A stretch of 30,136 nt of DNA, taken from Priapulus caudatus. Taxonomy: Eukaryota; Priapulida; Priapulimorpha; Priapulimorphida; Priapulidae. Shown here piece after piece: positions 10,101 through 19,408 of the stretch; the stretch's first letter is position 1, and every line of letters starts with the position of its first letter. The stretch is from assembly GCF_000485595.1 (NCBI RefSeq), contig NW_014577112.1:87273-117408 (forward strand), written 5' to 3'. The position numbers and the translations under genes are program-made. The notes below the pieces were generated by a model. The model was not told where the DNA came from. It searched no databases and saw only the letters and a list, made by a program, of their open reading frames with translations.

Positions 10101-12165
10101 AGGAAGATGATAGCGTCGATGGTGGGGCAGCAGCGCCAGATGTCCGGGAGGCAAGTGTACTGATACCACTAGGAGAGGAGGTGAGCGAAACGTCAATAGG
10201 CCCTCCATTGACTGATAACGATGACACACGCGATTCGCCGCGGTCGCAGCAGCTGGTCGAGAAAGATGCACCCCCTACGCTACCGACACAGCAGTGGAAT
10301 GAAGAGCCCATGTCATCTCATCCGGCTTTTACAGAGGAACCAAAAAAGGAGCCAATATACAGGGTAATGTATGAAATGATATCACGAAGCTGATCCTGTC
10401 TTAAACGTTAATTTTGTGGTGAGCATGGACATCAATCCCTTATATTGCAGTATAACTTTAGAATGTTTTGTGGATTAAGTTATAGCTTAAAATATTTGCA
10501 AATGCATGTAGTTGGTAATAATTGATTGCTAAAAGCTCAAATTAAATCCTGACTTTAGTAGTAAGTCTTGCAGTAAATTGCTCACCCGTAGTAAACCCTA
10601 GTATAATTATAATGCTGTGAAGTTCACCACGTTGTTATTTTACCAGATTTATACCAGATTTTATATTGATAGCTTTCTTTTTTAGCTCATCTGACATAGT
10701 CAGATGCAGCTTGTAGAATCGCTTGATCGTCCGTCCGATCGTCCGATCGTCCGATCGTCCGTCCGTCAACAGTTGGGCACAAATCTTAACCGCTCGACGT
10801 ACGGTCACGATATTCGGCACATTGGGGGGGATCGTCAAAACGAGTTGGGATGTCGAAGCTGGGGGTCAAAGGTCAAAGGTCAAGAGGTGTAAAAGAAGGG
10901 GGAACATTCACTCCTTAACTTAAGGTATAGGGAGGAAATGCAGAATTGCGGCACAAATCTAAACGGCTCGACCTAGGCTCGTGATAGTTGGTGTATAGCA
11001 TCATGGTAGGAAAAGCCATCACTGTGCCGAAATTGGAGGTCACAGGTCAAAGGTCAATGGGCACAGGGCAGATTTTAGACATTTTCTGAGGACATGGTCT
11101 GACGGAGCGATTGAAAAACTTTTTTGTTTCAGCGGTGACCTAGCATTTTTATGGCTTTATTGAAAGGACCATGAAATGTCCCTTCTGCTGACATGCGAAG
11201 AGTAAGTGTCGGATAACCTTTTGACCCTCAAGAGGAGGGTTAAACATGGATTTGTTGACTGTTAACGAAGGCCTGAACTGCTTTTGCTATTGTGGATGTG
11301 AGGCTACAGTTGCACAGTACAATTGCAAAGGCAAATGTTTGTTGAACAAGGTTTACGCTCCTTAAATCATATTATTTTCTAAAGCAGTCTCTGTATTAGC
11401 ACACTGAGTAGCACCCTGTATTAGCACACTGTAATGAACCCTGACTGCTCGTGTGTGTAGGCAAAAACATGGGGGCAGCCCATTACGCATGCATGGGGGT
11501 GAACTGGCACTATTCTAATCATAATTATTTTAATCATAATAACCTGCAATGCAGATGTGTTAACTCACAGCTGAGCGAAATTCTCCTTGCCTGAATATAC
11601 TCCTGCCCTGCCTGCAACTCAATGGAGTGAGGTTATCACGCACGAAGGGTGATCCCATCTTTGATTATTGATGACACTTGCACGCGCCATCTCGCGGCAA
11701 CTGCTTTTGCTATTAGAGCATCCTTCACCCGCCCCCTCCCCCACTCTCCCCCCACCACCACCACTACGCTCGCGCTCGACACATATCCATGATAACATGT
11801 TAATATAGCGAAGTCACAACTGTATCTTTATTACTGTACTACCGGTATAGCAAAGCCTAGCTATCATAGATTTTAGATCTGTATTAGTAGTATCCTAGAT
11901 ATATGCTCTGAGCACGAACGCGGGGATGGGACGGTGCTCTTCATTCGTTTGCCAGTGAGTTTAGCATCAGAACACCTGCCGTCAGGTGAGCGCTGTCGCT
12001 CTGCGGCACTTGTTTAGTACACCTACGTCATGTATAACCCCATTATATCTTTGATTTTAGGTTAAAATCTCATTAAGTGATGATGAGGAGGAGACAGAAG
12101 AAGCTGCGGGAAGTGTAGCGGCTGAGGACGGATACCTTAGTGATGATGAAAACACTAATCTGTAG
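1455..12165 (+). CDS. ABCA-family ABC transporter, 3' part (19 exons, 913 codons plus stop)
   Basis: Exons: 1455-1633, 1771-1831, 2351-2483, 2847-3007, 3290-3437, 3759-3877, 4033-4158, 4661-4853, 5197-5303, 5721-5862, 6250-6384, 6737-6933, 7081-7186, 7538-7672, 8357-8435, 9033-9199, 9549-9719, 10085-10363 and 12061-12165 (stop TAG 12163-12165). Every junction has AG before and GT after, and split codons rejoin sensibly, for example Gly at 1633/1771 and Arg at 3877/4033. The product is the second half of a full ABCA transporter: end of extracellular domain 2, transmembrane helices, NBD2 and a cytoplasmic tail. By family knowledge, such proteins move or flop lipids using ATP in plasma or vesicle membranes. 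The sequence looks closest to the ABCA1/ABCA3 type (HSLP-YxN motif, EDEDV linker), but the exact paralogue is undecided. The 5' half lies left of the window. The exon 4033-4158 donor could alternatively be at 4140. Confidence 0.93.
2165..2278. repeat. Degenerate TCATCTGT/TATG simple repeat in ABCA intron
   Basis: Many imperfect copies of TCATCTGT, TCATATG and CTGTATG stand in tandem within the 1832-2350 intron. The array stays open in all three forward frames, which explains the ORFs read across it. The rest of this intron, and the introns 2484-2846, 3008-3289 and 3438-3758, show nothing I recognise. Confidence 0.7.
4251..4622. repeat. GT microsatellite followed by long CT-rich tract
   Basis: Bases 4251-4313 are TG/TGCG repeats. 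Bases 4380-4622 are almost pure pyrimidine (CT, TTCC, CTTT) on the + strand. The tract ends about 38 bases before the acceptor of the exon at 4661, so it merges with that intron's polypyrimidine tract. The long ORFs reading Ser/Leu/Pro/Phe across it are low-complexity artefacts apart from the true exon at 4661-4853. Confidence 0.85.
4661..7672 (+). CDS. ABCA exons for nucleotide-binding domain 2
   Basis: These exons encode a complete ATP-binding cassette. In order: linker with [13 protein letters not shown] (4661-4853); Walker [10 protein letters not shown] (5197-5303); Q-loop GYCPQ (5721-5862); signature LSGGNKRKL (6250-6384); Walker B and D-loop [13 protein letters not shown], split by the intron between 6384 and 6737; H-loop TSHSMDECD (6737-6933); then the ABCA-specific regulatory region (7081-7186, 7538-7672) with [11 protein letters not shown] running into VF in the next exon. 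All catalytic residues look intact, so this NBD should bind and hydrolyse ATP. Introns between these exons are roughly 150-420 bases. Confidence 0.93.
4854..7537. other. Introns between the NBD exons, no further features
   Basis: The intron stretches 4854-5196, 5304-5720, 5863-6249, 6385-6736, 6934-7080 and 7187-7537 hold no coding sequence, RNA gene or clear transposon that I can see. A short TA/TAGA microsatellite lies at about 6638-6660, and 7250-7450 is AT-rich. Confidence 0.6.
7703..8065. mobile_element. Inverted-repeat element with telomere-like CCCTAA arrays
   Basis: A 23-bp sequence starting CTTTCCCCCGGGCGTAG (7711-7733) returns as its exact reverse complement at 7922-7944 and again at 8038-8060. 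The last two are part of a 116-bp tandem duplication, each unit carrying a CCTAAC/CCTGAC/CCTAAT hexamer array (7836-7896 and 7954-8012) followed by ACAAGTGCA and the shared end. The 12-mer CCCTCTGTACGC lies directly on both sides (7691-7702 and 8066-8077), which looks like a target-site duplication. There is no transposase. It sits in the ABCA intron 7673-8356. Confidence 0.65.
8357..12165 (+). CDS. ABCA exons for long cytoplasmic C-terminal tail
   Basis: The ABCA core normally ends soon after the motif read here as VFTSLTRHQ (8357 onward). Here five exons add about 257 more residues. The tail is polar, rich in Glu, Asp, Ser and Pro, and has no membrane segment. Visible short motifs are NPAF, a Tyr-rich stretch ([19 protein letters not shown]), acidic serine clusters ([11 protein letters not shown] and LSDDENTNL), and a final NTNL that fits a class I PDZ ligand (Thr at -2, Leu at 0). 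Human ABCA1 also ends in such a ligand, but its tail is far shorter. All four introns keep the frame, which argues for real exons. The last exon is separated by an intron of about 1.7 kb filled by the second hairpin-ended element. Function of the tail is unknown. Confidence 0.85.
8472..8700. mobile_element. Short TIR element (MITE) with TTAGGG array
   Basis: The left end (8472-8518) and the reverse complement of the right end (about 8654-8700) agree over about 45 bases with few mismatches. They share GTATCAGGTACTACA and ATATGTACCCGAGGTA. The interior holds an imperfect TTAGGG array (8565-8608). The total is 229 bases and non-coding, inside the ABCA intron 8436-9032. No clear target duplication was found. 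Confidence 0.75.
9200..9548. other. ABCA intron with a short tandem duplication
   Basis: The motif CCACTCGGAAAAGC occurs twice with a 16-base period (9390-9403, 9406-9419). The 14-mer CACTGATCTCTATA at 9351-9364 equals part of the palindrome arm at 25160-25197. Nothing else is recognised in this intron. Confidence 0.5.
9966..10018. repeat. TA/TG/TGCG microsatellite in ABCA intron
   Basis: Alternating TATATA, GTGTGT, GCGTGCG and TATATA blocks lie 65-120 bases upstream of the acceptor for the exon at 10085. The rest of the 9720-10084 intron is AT-rich and shows nothing else. Confidence 0.8.
10684..12013. mobile_element. Hairpin-ended non-autonomous repeat, copy 2
   Basis: Same family and orientation as 155-1293. 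The left stem CATCTGAC/GTCAGATG is perfect (10688-10706). It is followed by a copy-specific GATCGTCC expansion (10725-10763) and then the shared body to about 11390. The right end has a CACCTG-CCGT-CAGGTG hairpin (11973-11988), then the shared terminal stretch and CACTTG. The middle (11400-11960) differs from copy 1, apart from a short segment around 11685-11701 that matches copy 1 at 1095-1111 in inverted orientation. The element fills most of the intron 10364-12060 and ends 47 bases before the last ABCA exon. Confidence 0.72.
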
Positions 12166-12188
12166 AGACGATGCCAGGAGCCCTGTAA

Positions 12189-12318
12189 ATTAAAGCGGAA
12201 TTAACTCCTAATGCCTCCAAACTATGCGAAACTCTTGGGCTTTGCTCCCACCTCCATGAAAAATGCGTTAGCTACACTCCTCATTTTATAACCATCAAAA
12301 GCTGTGACCTGTATTAAA
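12189..12318 (+). promoter_or_regulatory. Candidate polyadenylation signals for the ABCA gene
   Basis: No AATAAA is seen soon after the stop codon. The variant ATTAAA occurs at 12189-12194 and at 12313-12318, 24 and 148 bases past the stop. The second is followed by T-rich sequence and is the better candidate. Position and motif are the only evidence. Confidence 0.35.
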
Positions 12319-13950
12319 ACATTATTGTTTTATTCGTAACCCACGGGTGTATACGAAAGTGCTGGCATTGATCAACATTTAAGTAGAGAGACCAGAAATG
12401 CAGTGCTGCTACAAACCTAAATCCTAATATAAATCCTATATATAAATATAGGATATATTCCTATAATATAAATCCTGCACAGTTGGTCTACTACACATTT
12501 GTTTATGTAAATCTGTGGTTGCAGGAACGTCCAGAAAACGCAGGCAAGCAGATTCATTGGCATGCATTTTTGCATAATATATCAGCATACACCGTTACGT
12601 ACGTGCGTGCGTGCGTGCGTGCGTACGTGCGTGGACGTGTGCGTGCACCTACTGTTCCCCTCTGTTTAGTGTTGTAATGATAATTACCTGGTGGCACACC
12701 TATATACAGCACGGTCTCCTACATTGATGCAGTTGTATTGTGATATTTTGCATAATGGTTGCCCTCTAATTGGACTTTTCGTCTATATACCAGTAATCAT
12801 GACAGTTTTGTATTGCGGGGGTGTTACATACCAGTGTCGTTTTGGTACTTTTTTGTACTTTTGGTGTAATGTTTTTTTAAATAATTTTAATGATTAAAAT
12901 ACATTCAATATTTTATAGCAAATAGTTTAGTATTGTGATGGGATTAGCGGAACAATGAAATTATTATTGTAATTCGAGATCCTTTGAAATTATCAGTAGC
13001 AGTACACACCAATTTGCTTTTCATCAGATCTGGAGCACGTAAACCGAGCGCGAACGATGGTGAAAACTGAACGTTGTTGGAACTACGTGTGTTACGTACT
13101 TCACTGTAACTAAGACATGTCTTACAGTGTGTATCGTTGGGGGTATTCGCCCTAGGGTTCATGTGCTCTTGATTAGATGCATTCTTTCTTGTGTGTGGAT
13201 AATATATGTAATTGCGGTAACGTATTTAGAGTAGAAATCTTCGGTTATGAATAATGCATCAACAAACGAGCTTATTTTACCATGTTTATATAAAACGAAT
13301 TCCTAGAAATGTACTCAAATCTAGCCAAAATTTCTATGTTAAAGTTGGGAATAATTTTAGCTTTGGTCATTTGGGCAAAGTTTAGTCATTAGTCAGTGTA
13401 TAAATAGATAAGAAGAGGCTATTGTAGTAATGTAGTATTTCATGAACGCAAGTCAAAGAGATTTGGTCATGATGTACAATATACATCTGATATGTTTGTT
13501 AAAGAAATTTTCTGATTTTCTTAGTGAATATTCTCTTCTGTGATTCCGTAAACATATCTATAAAATTGCGTAGGTACTTTATAGTGATGTTATAGTAGTG
13601 TATGCCGCAACTTCCGCCGGCCCGCGATAACATTTCGACGGGAGTCGCGAGATGTGTGCCTTGTTTAACCAAGAGATTTCCAGGTGCATTTATGTGCTAC
13701 TAAAAGATTTACAAGTGAGATTATCCGCGTAAGTCGCAGGGGTCTAACTTGCATGCAAATATTGTGCAGCTGGAGTCTCGGAGCGTGGATTATGCATTTG
13801 GGTAATCTTGGGTCCAAAATATTATCGAAAAAATATACGTATATAGATCGCACAGAAAACGAAATTTTGCACGTGATTTCTCCTCCTATGCGAGCTGAAG
13901 TGTTAGCAGCGCTTTGCTATTGGTGATGCACATTTTTATACTTTTCTACC
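12319..13950. other. Intergenic, AT-rich, no gene seen
   Basis: This stretch holds an AT-rich near-palindromic patch around 12420-12475 (ATATAAATCC and GGATATAT motifs) and a GTGC/GTAC microsatellite at 12598-12645. The ORFs here are short, have no recognisable domain and lack splice-supported partners. Confidence 0.55.
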
Positions 13951-14475
13951 TAGTCTAGTATGTAATTATTGGTATTTTATCTATATTCGTATCTTTTATA
14001 TTTTTATAAACGTTTTTGGAAAATAAATATGCGTATCAGTATGTAAAATCTAAGCTACATAATGGTGTTAGGGTCATTGTATGCTGTGCATGATATAATA
14101 TCCCCTCATCATATTATTCACATATCTCACGCAGCTTTTCGGCGGCTACAAGATCGTGGTTTGAAAATTACGGATGCAGAAGCCATATATAGGCATTTCA
14201 GTTATTTACATAGTCTAGTATGTAATTGGTGTTTTATCTATATCCGCCTCTTTTATATTTTTATAAACGTTTTTGGAAAAGAAATCTCCTATGCGTATCA
14301 AGTATATAAAATATAAGCTACATATTGTATGCTGTGCATGATATATATCATAGAGGGTACAGTACTCCCAGCATAATCACATAATCGCATATCTCGCGCA
14401 GCTTATGTGTTTATCTATGGTACAAGGTTTGATAATTACGGATGTAGATGCCATATATAGGCATTCAGATTGTGA
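13951..14475. repeat. 260-bp imperfect tandem duplication
   Basis: Two units start at 13951 and 14211 with TAGTCTAGTATGTAATT. They share blocks in the same order: TTTTATATTTTTATAAACGT, TGTATGCTGTGCATGATATA, CATATCTC-CGCAGCTT and GCCATATATAGGCATT. Indels and substitutions show the copy is not recent. There is no coding potential. The origin could be local duplication or two copies of a dispersed repeat. Confidence 0.75.
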
Positions 14476-15590
14476 TAGGCAACTACAAACTACTTTTTGT
14501 ATCAGGAAGCATAGTTTTATATAGGCAATTAACTACAGAATCCGATGGGATTTTGGTAGTTGTTCCTATCAATTCTTTGAAATAACTCATCAAAGGTTTT
14601 AAATGCTTAGCAGATGTTGCAGATAAGATGGCTCTTATACTGTGAATTGGGCATTTAATGGATTAATCTTAAGCTTCTATCTGTTTTGGCCTGTAAGGTA
14701 AGAAATTGTCGCTGTTGACGTTTCAGAAAAAGTTATGAAGACGTGTCACAAACATCAGTAATTGAATTGTACAGAAACGTCCTGTATTACTCGATTTATT
14801 TTGTCTGTATATCGTAATTATATGCAATAGCAATGCACTAGATTATTCGAGTGTGACACGGTATAAATAGTTATCTACTGAGCATTTATATTCAAGGTTT
14901 TTTACACGTAGATAGTTTATATATAAACATTTCAATACTTTATGGTACTATGCAATAAACATAATAACGTTTCCTTATATGAGGTATGGTGGTTTTCTGT
15001 ATATAGTATTGTTTCTATTACAGTTGTGGTTACACTATTTAGGCTATATGTGTAATTGCCAAAATAATAAGAATTAGGACTATAGTAAGTATATGTAATT
15101 AACCTGTTAACAACAGTTTCCACAATTGGTTTGGTTATCTTTGTCGAACTGAATGAAGTAGTTTGGGTTTGTAACCTACGGAGCTTTTAACGGGACTTGA
15201 GCAACGAAAAAAAAGCTTCGTATTAATACAAATGGAGCCAAAAAGAAAATATTAGATTACAGCAAGATACGAATCATAGCGTCTTAGTATGAACTAATTA
15301 ATAGATTGCATCGCCAAAGTCAATTTTGATTCCACATGATAGTTTGTTTTTACGAGATAATTTTCTACATCAGATGGCTCATACATACATGATAATATTT
15401 CGCACGCGTGCGAAGACACGGATGTTCATCGTTAGTCTATAACGCCACAGTCGTTGACGCATACATAGGACAGTGCAGTGTATCTGCCCCTACAAGAGGA
15501 CATGATCTACAGAGCCCCCACAACCCTTGAATTTTGTCCTTTGTCCTTAAATGTCCTTAATTATTCTTTTTTGTCATTGAAAGGTATAAA
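14476..15590. other. Intergenic, AT-rich, no feature recognised
   Basis: Short ORFs only. No domain, RNA gene or repeat that I can define. Confidence 0.5.
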
Positions 15591-16085
15591 GGGTAAGATA
15601 TACGCATGTGCGCGCACGTGTGTGTGTGTGTGTGCGTGCGCGTGTGCGTGTGTGTGACGAGAAATATTGCGAGAGAGAGAGAGAGACAGAGACAAAGCGA
15701 GAGAGAGAGAGAGTCACGGAGAAGGAGAGGGTGAGCGGGAGGGCGAGAGAAGTAACTATATATTAGAAGGAATATGTGCATCCGTGCCGGTGTGTGTGTG
15801 CCGTTTGTGCCGTAAGTGCGTTTGTCTGCGCGTGTGTTACAGTCACACAAACACACATACACACCCACTAATGGACGCGCACACGTGGGTATGGCCGCAC
15901 GCACGCGTCCGCGTGTATTATAATCGTAAATTAAAATTTTGTGCTTCGGGAGTTGAAAAAGTTTTGGCTGAAATACGGCCATTTGGCTGGCAACCTTTTC
16001 ACCGTGCGACTGATACCGTGGGCGATACTATATCCGCGAGAGGGGAGTAAGGAAGTGAGCAAGGAAAAGAAACGGAAAAAGGCGA
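15591..16085. repeat. Composite dispersed repeat, copy A (GT and GA microsatellites plus unique segment)
   Basis: This starts with GT/GC repeats (15606-15655) and GA repeats (15670-15712). It then shares a long segment with 19340-19935, including GGAATATGTGCATCCGTGCC and TAATGGACGCGCACAC. It ends with a segment (15960-16075) containing CGTGCGACTGATACCGTGGG and CGAGAGGGGAGTAAGGAA, which recurs at 16680-16790 and, inverted, at 19600-19735. Long ORFs on both strands are low-complexity readings of the microsatellites. Confidence 0.7.
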
Positions 16086-16330
16086 GTATATATATATATA
16101 TAAATATATATATACATGTGTATCAGGAGCGTATAATGACAAAAAACATAGTGCATATGGCTCTGCATGCGTCTGCATTCCTCGGAGAAAGGCGAAAGGC
16201 GAGTATATATATATAGGCCTATATATTATATAATATAATAATATAATATATATATATATATAATATACTATTATATATGATCGTATATAATGAATATATA
16301 TTATACATGTGTATATGTATAGCGCCCGAG
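16086..16330. repeat. TA-rich microsatellite block
   Basis: Several TATA runs (16086-16118, 16203-16310) are separated by short unique sequence. GGAGAAAGGCGAAAGGCGAGT before the second run echoes the end of the preceding repeat, suggesting a local duplication followed by TA expansion. Confidence 0.7.
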
Positions 16331-16386
16331 AAAGAGAAAATAGTATGGGCCGCACGGCCGCGCGATGCATTATGAACACGGTTATA

Positions 16387-16645
16387 AAAAGCGGCGACGT
16401 CGCCTCACCCGCGTGAAAGGGCGACGTCGGCGTGTTGAAAAAGGGCGACGTCGCGTTTGAAAAAGGGCGACGTCGTGTTTGAAAAAGGGCGACGTCGCGT
16501 TTGAAAAAGGGCGACGTCGCGTTTGAAAATGCGCGACGTCGTGTTTGACAAGGGCGACGTCGTGGTTGAAGAAGGAATAAAAAACACGACGCGACGGCAA
16601 TTATGGAACAGAAATGTGCGACGTCGTGCGCGACGTCGCACATTT
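16387..16645. repeat. 22-bp minisatellite centred on the palindrome GCGACGTCGC
   Basis: GACGTC occurs at 16396, 16423, 16447, 16469, 16491, 16513, 16535, 16556, 16620 and 16632. From 16447 to 16535 the spacing is exactly 22 bases and the unit reads roughly AAAAAGGGCGACGTCGCGTT. Units alternate between GTCGC and GTCGT. The array ends in a perfect hairpin: 15-bp arms at 16612-16626 and 16631-16645 around the loop TGCG. It is CpG-dense amid AT-rich sequence. Reverse-strand ORFs with Arg/Pro/Phe/Ser repeats are a by-product. Confidence 0.85.
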
Positions 16646-16679
16646 GAATCGCACGACGCGCGATGGCAACTTTGGAACA

Positions 16680-16797
16680 CCATACATTTGGCTGGCAAAC
16701 TTTTCACCGTGCGACTGATACCGTGGGCGATACTATCCGCGAGAGGGGAGTAAGGAAGTGAGCAAGGGAAAGAAACGGAGAAAAGCGAGTATATATA
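16680..16797. repeat. Partial copy of the composite-repeat end segment
   Basis: This repeats the end of copy A (about 15976-16095), including TTTGGCTGGCAA, CGTGCGACTGATACCGTGGG and GAGGGGAGTAAGGAAGTGAG, and again runs into TATATA. The minisatellite therefore lies between two direct copies of this segment. Confidence 0.75.
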
Positions 16798-16799
16798 TA

Positions 16800-17753
16800 G
16801 GGGAACCCGGGGCAACCCGGAACACGGGGCAAAGTGGAATTGTCTCAGCAGATCTATGTTGATGCCCCCATCTATCTGTGACTGTTTTCATTAGAAGCTC
16901 AGTTGATGATGCATCGTTTTTGATGGATGCCATTTGCATGAATCAGCTATGTGCATTTTTTTGGACGAAAGTCTGTTTTTTATGTGTTTAAACGGATGTT
17001 TCTTAAAAATGAATCATCTGCTAAATCACTGTGATCTTGTGGAATTCTTATGTAGGCTATTTTGTTGAATCTAAGGCCTATGTGTGCTATATGCATGATG
17101 ACATTCTTTGCGTAGTTGTCTGCACAGCGTAACGCCACATGTCTAGAAACTATTATGTGTTCGGGGCAAAGTGGATGGGGCAAAGTGGAACAGGGTTCCA
17201 CTTTGCCCCGGCCATATTTGATAGGCCTAGTTGTATATCATTTTTATCAGATTATTTATTATGATCTGAATTAGTACTCTCAGTAGCAGGTAGGCCTATA
17301 TGTCTGTCTTTGCATCATTTTAACACCTAACTCGGTATCATTGGCATAACTGTGTCTTCCCTAGACTTAATGATTGTATAAGCGTCTTATAATGGCATTT
17401 TTCTTTCATATTTTAGGCAAAATGGTACGCAACTATGAATTTGATGTTCAGAGTTAGACACTAAAAGAGGACGCAACATTTTTGACACAATATACATGGA
17501 GTAAAATGACATTACACCTTGCCCCATAACAGGTTTCACTTTGCCCCGGGAGTCTGGGGCAAAATGAAATATTTATAAATTTTATAATTTTGTATATTTC
17601 AATAAAGTCGTTTTTTAAATAAACTTTGTTTGTACCGCCTGTTAGTTCTTGTCCTAAGCCAAAGGATTAGAGCCAAACATTTCACTTTGTCTCGCTCTTT
17701 CACAGCGTTTTGGCCAACCAAATTTCTTCGGTCCACTTTGCCCCGGGTTCCCC
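16800..17753. mobile_element. 954-bp TIR transposon flanked by TA, with many subterminal repeats
   Basis: The left end GGGGAACCCGGGGCAA (16800-16815) is the exact inverse of the right end (17738-17753). TA stands directly outside both ends (16798-16799, 17754-17755), as expected for Tc1/mariner-type insertion. The motif GGGGCAAAGTGG is repeated inside both ends and internally (around 16826, 17163 and 17177, and inverted near 17195, 17530 and 17733). A perfect 15-bp-arm hairpin lies at 17177-17209. No transposase motif is visible, so it looks non-autonomous. The reverse ORF at 16980-17201 has no domain I know. Confidence 0.78.
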
Positions 17754-17755
17754 TA

Positions 17756-19013
17756 CTGTTTAACGGTATCCTTATTTGGACTTTTTCGCTGATGATAACT
17801 GTGATACGAGACTGTAGTATTATGCCGAGTAAAAATGTAAACCTGTATAAATGTATAAGTATAAACGTTTATCTGGTTATTCATGCAATTGTATCTAATA
17901 ATTTAACATATCAACACAAAAAAGTTGTTTCGCCCCTCTCTTTTCCACGCACTTTCTCTTTCTTGCTCTAGCATCATTAGTGCATACAATGTTCATGCTA
18001 TAATTACAATAATTCATTAATTTATAGCAGTTGAATGGCGTCTCTCCGCCATGCTATATGACTGACTATATATCTGAATAAATTGGCATAATGTGTATCA
18101 CCATATACTGCGAACAGAGCATGGGCCTAAGAAATTTCCTATAGTTACATTTGTGAAAGTTCGGGCACGTCTTTGTTGTGGCGCAGGTTTCGCACGCGTG
18201 TCGCCGTTTGCGCAGAATTATACACATATATCGCGATTTGAGAGCACGCCGCTAAAATTGACTAGAGGCTAATTCGATCACGTCAGAACATGACAGCCTG
18301 CTGGCGGCAGCTTTGTCGTGCAGCCGATCAGATGGTGCGACTGGCAGTGTTTGTTAATTTCAGCCCCAGTTTTAATTAAGCTGTCAACGAACCGTTGCCG
18401 ACGAATCGAGTGCGAGACGCATCTCAGCGGTAGGCGAAATTTGTCCTAGCACCGGGCGCCACCTAGGGGGTCATTTAACTGATTATTGTGCTCGCTGACA
18501 ATCATCGCCCCTTTATAACAGCTCGACGCACTTTGTGAGTGCGGGGGTGTTCGCGTAAAGGTGGGAGGGGCGGCTGTGTTTCTCAAACTCGGCCAGCACA
18601 AGTAATGCAAGATTACGTAATTTCGGTTGCTAACACAACTTCTCTGATTAATTATTTTAATTTCCGTTTTTTTTCCGAATTTATTATTGAATATCCCCCC
18701 GCGCATTGGAGTTTCTCTTCGTGCGGACTCGATGCAGCGTATACTGCAAACCATGCATTAGAGCAACATGGTCTGTTCCTGTGTTCTGTTATTCTTGCAC
18801 CAGGGGGCGGGCCAGCGGGGAGGGTCTTTGTGTGTAGCGTTTCTTGAAAGGTGCAACAATGACGCCGCATTTACATATCGTCTGCGAGATCACGCTCGCT
18901 CTGCGTAATTACCCTGTAGCGCGATACTGAGATTGTTGTGTCAGTGACGGCGGGTGGTCCCGCGCCCGCCGCTTTCCCCATGTCAGGGTGGTGGAGGTTA
19001 TTCCACTAAATGC
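17756..19013. other. Intergenic, no gene recognised
   Basis: Mixed composition; 18180-18960 is more GC- and CpG-rich. ORFs at 18446-18870 overlap on both strands and show no domain, so none is called. A CpG-rich promoter of an unseen exon cannot be excluded. Confidence 0.45.
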
Positions 19014-19339
19014 NNNNNNNNNNNNNNNNNNNNNNNNNNNNNNNNNNNNNNNNNNNNNNNNNNNNNNNNNNNNNNNNNNNNNNNNNNNNNNNNNNNNNNN
19101 NNNNNNNNNNNNNNNNNNNNNNNNNNNNNNNNNNNNNNNNNNNNNNNNNNNNNNNNNNNNNNNNNNNNNNNNNNNNNNNNNNNNNNNNNNNNNNNNNNNN
19201 NNNNNNNNNNNNNNNNNNNNNNNNNNNNNNNNNNNNNNNNNNNNNNNNNNNNNNNNNNNNNNNNNNNNNNNNNNNNNNNNNNNNNNNNNNNNNNNNNNNN
19301 NNNNNNNNNNNNNNNNNNNNNNNNNNNNNNNNNNNNNNN
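19014..19339. other. Assembly gap (326 N)
   Basis: The run of N ends directly at GT and GA microsatellites (19340-19413), which probably caused the break. ORFs that cross the gap are meaningless. Confidence 0.99.
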
Positions 19340-19359
19340 GTGTGTGTGACAAAAAATAT

Positions 19360-19408
<49 letters not shown>

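Noticed and set aside
16387-16580. Regular 22-bp repeats resembling a CRISPR array
   Set aside because: The host is an animal genome, the units are contiguous without unique spacers, and there are no cas genes. It is a minisatellite.
15557-16815. Several 70-214-residue ORFs on both strands
   Set aside because: They read through GT, GA and TA microsatellites and the GACGTC minisatellite; the composition is repeat-driven and no domain is seen.
16980-17201. Reverse ORF of 73 residues inside the TA-flanked transposon, considered as a transposase remnant
   Set aside because: No DDE or DNA-binding motif is visible and the ORF is too short.
18446-18870. Overlapping ORFs of about 70-100 residues in a CpG-rich patch
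   Set aside because: No recognisable domain, no splice partners and similar openness on both strands.
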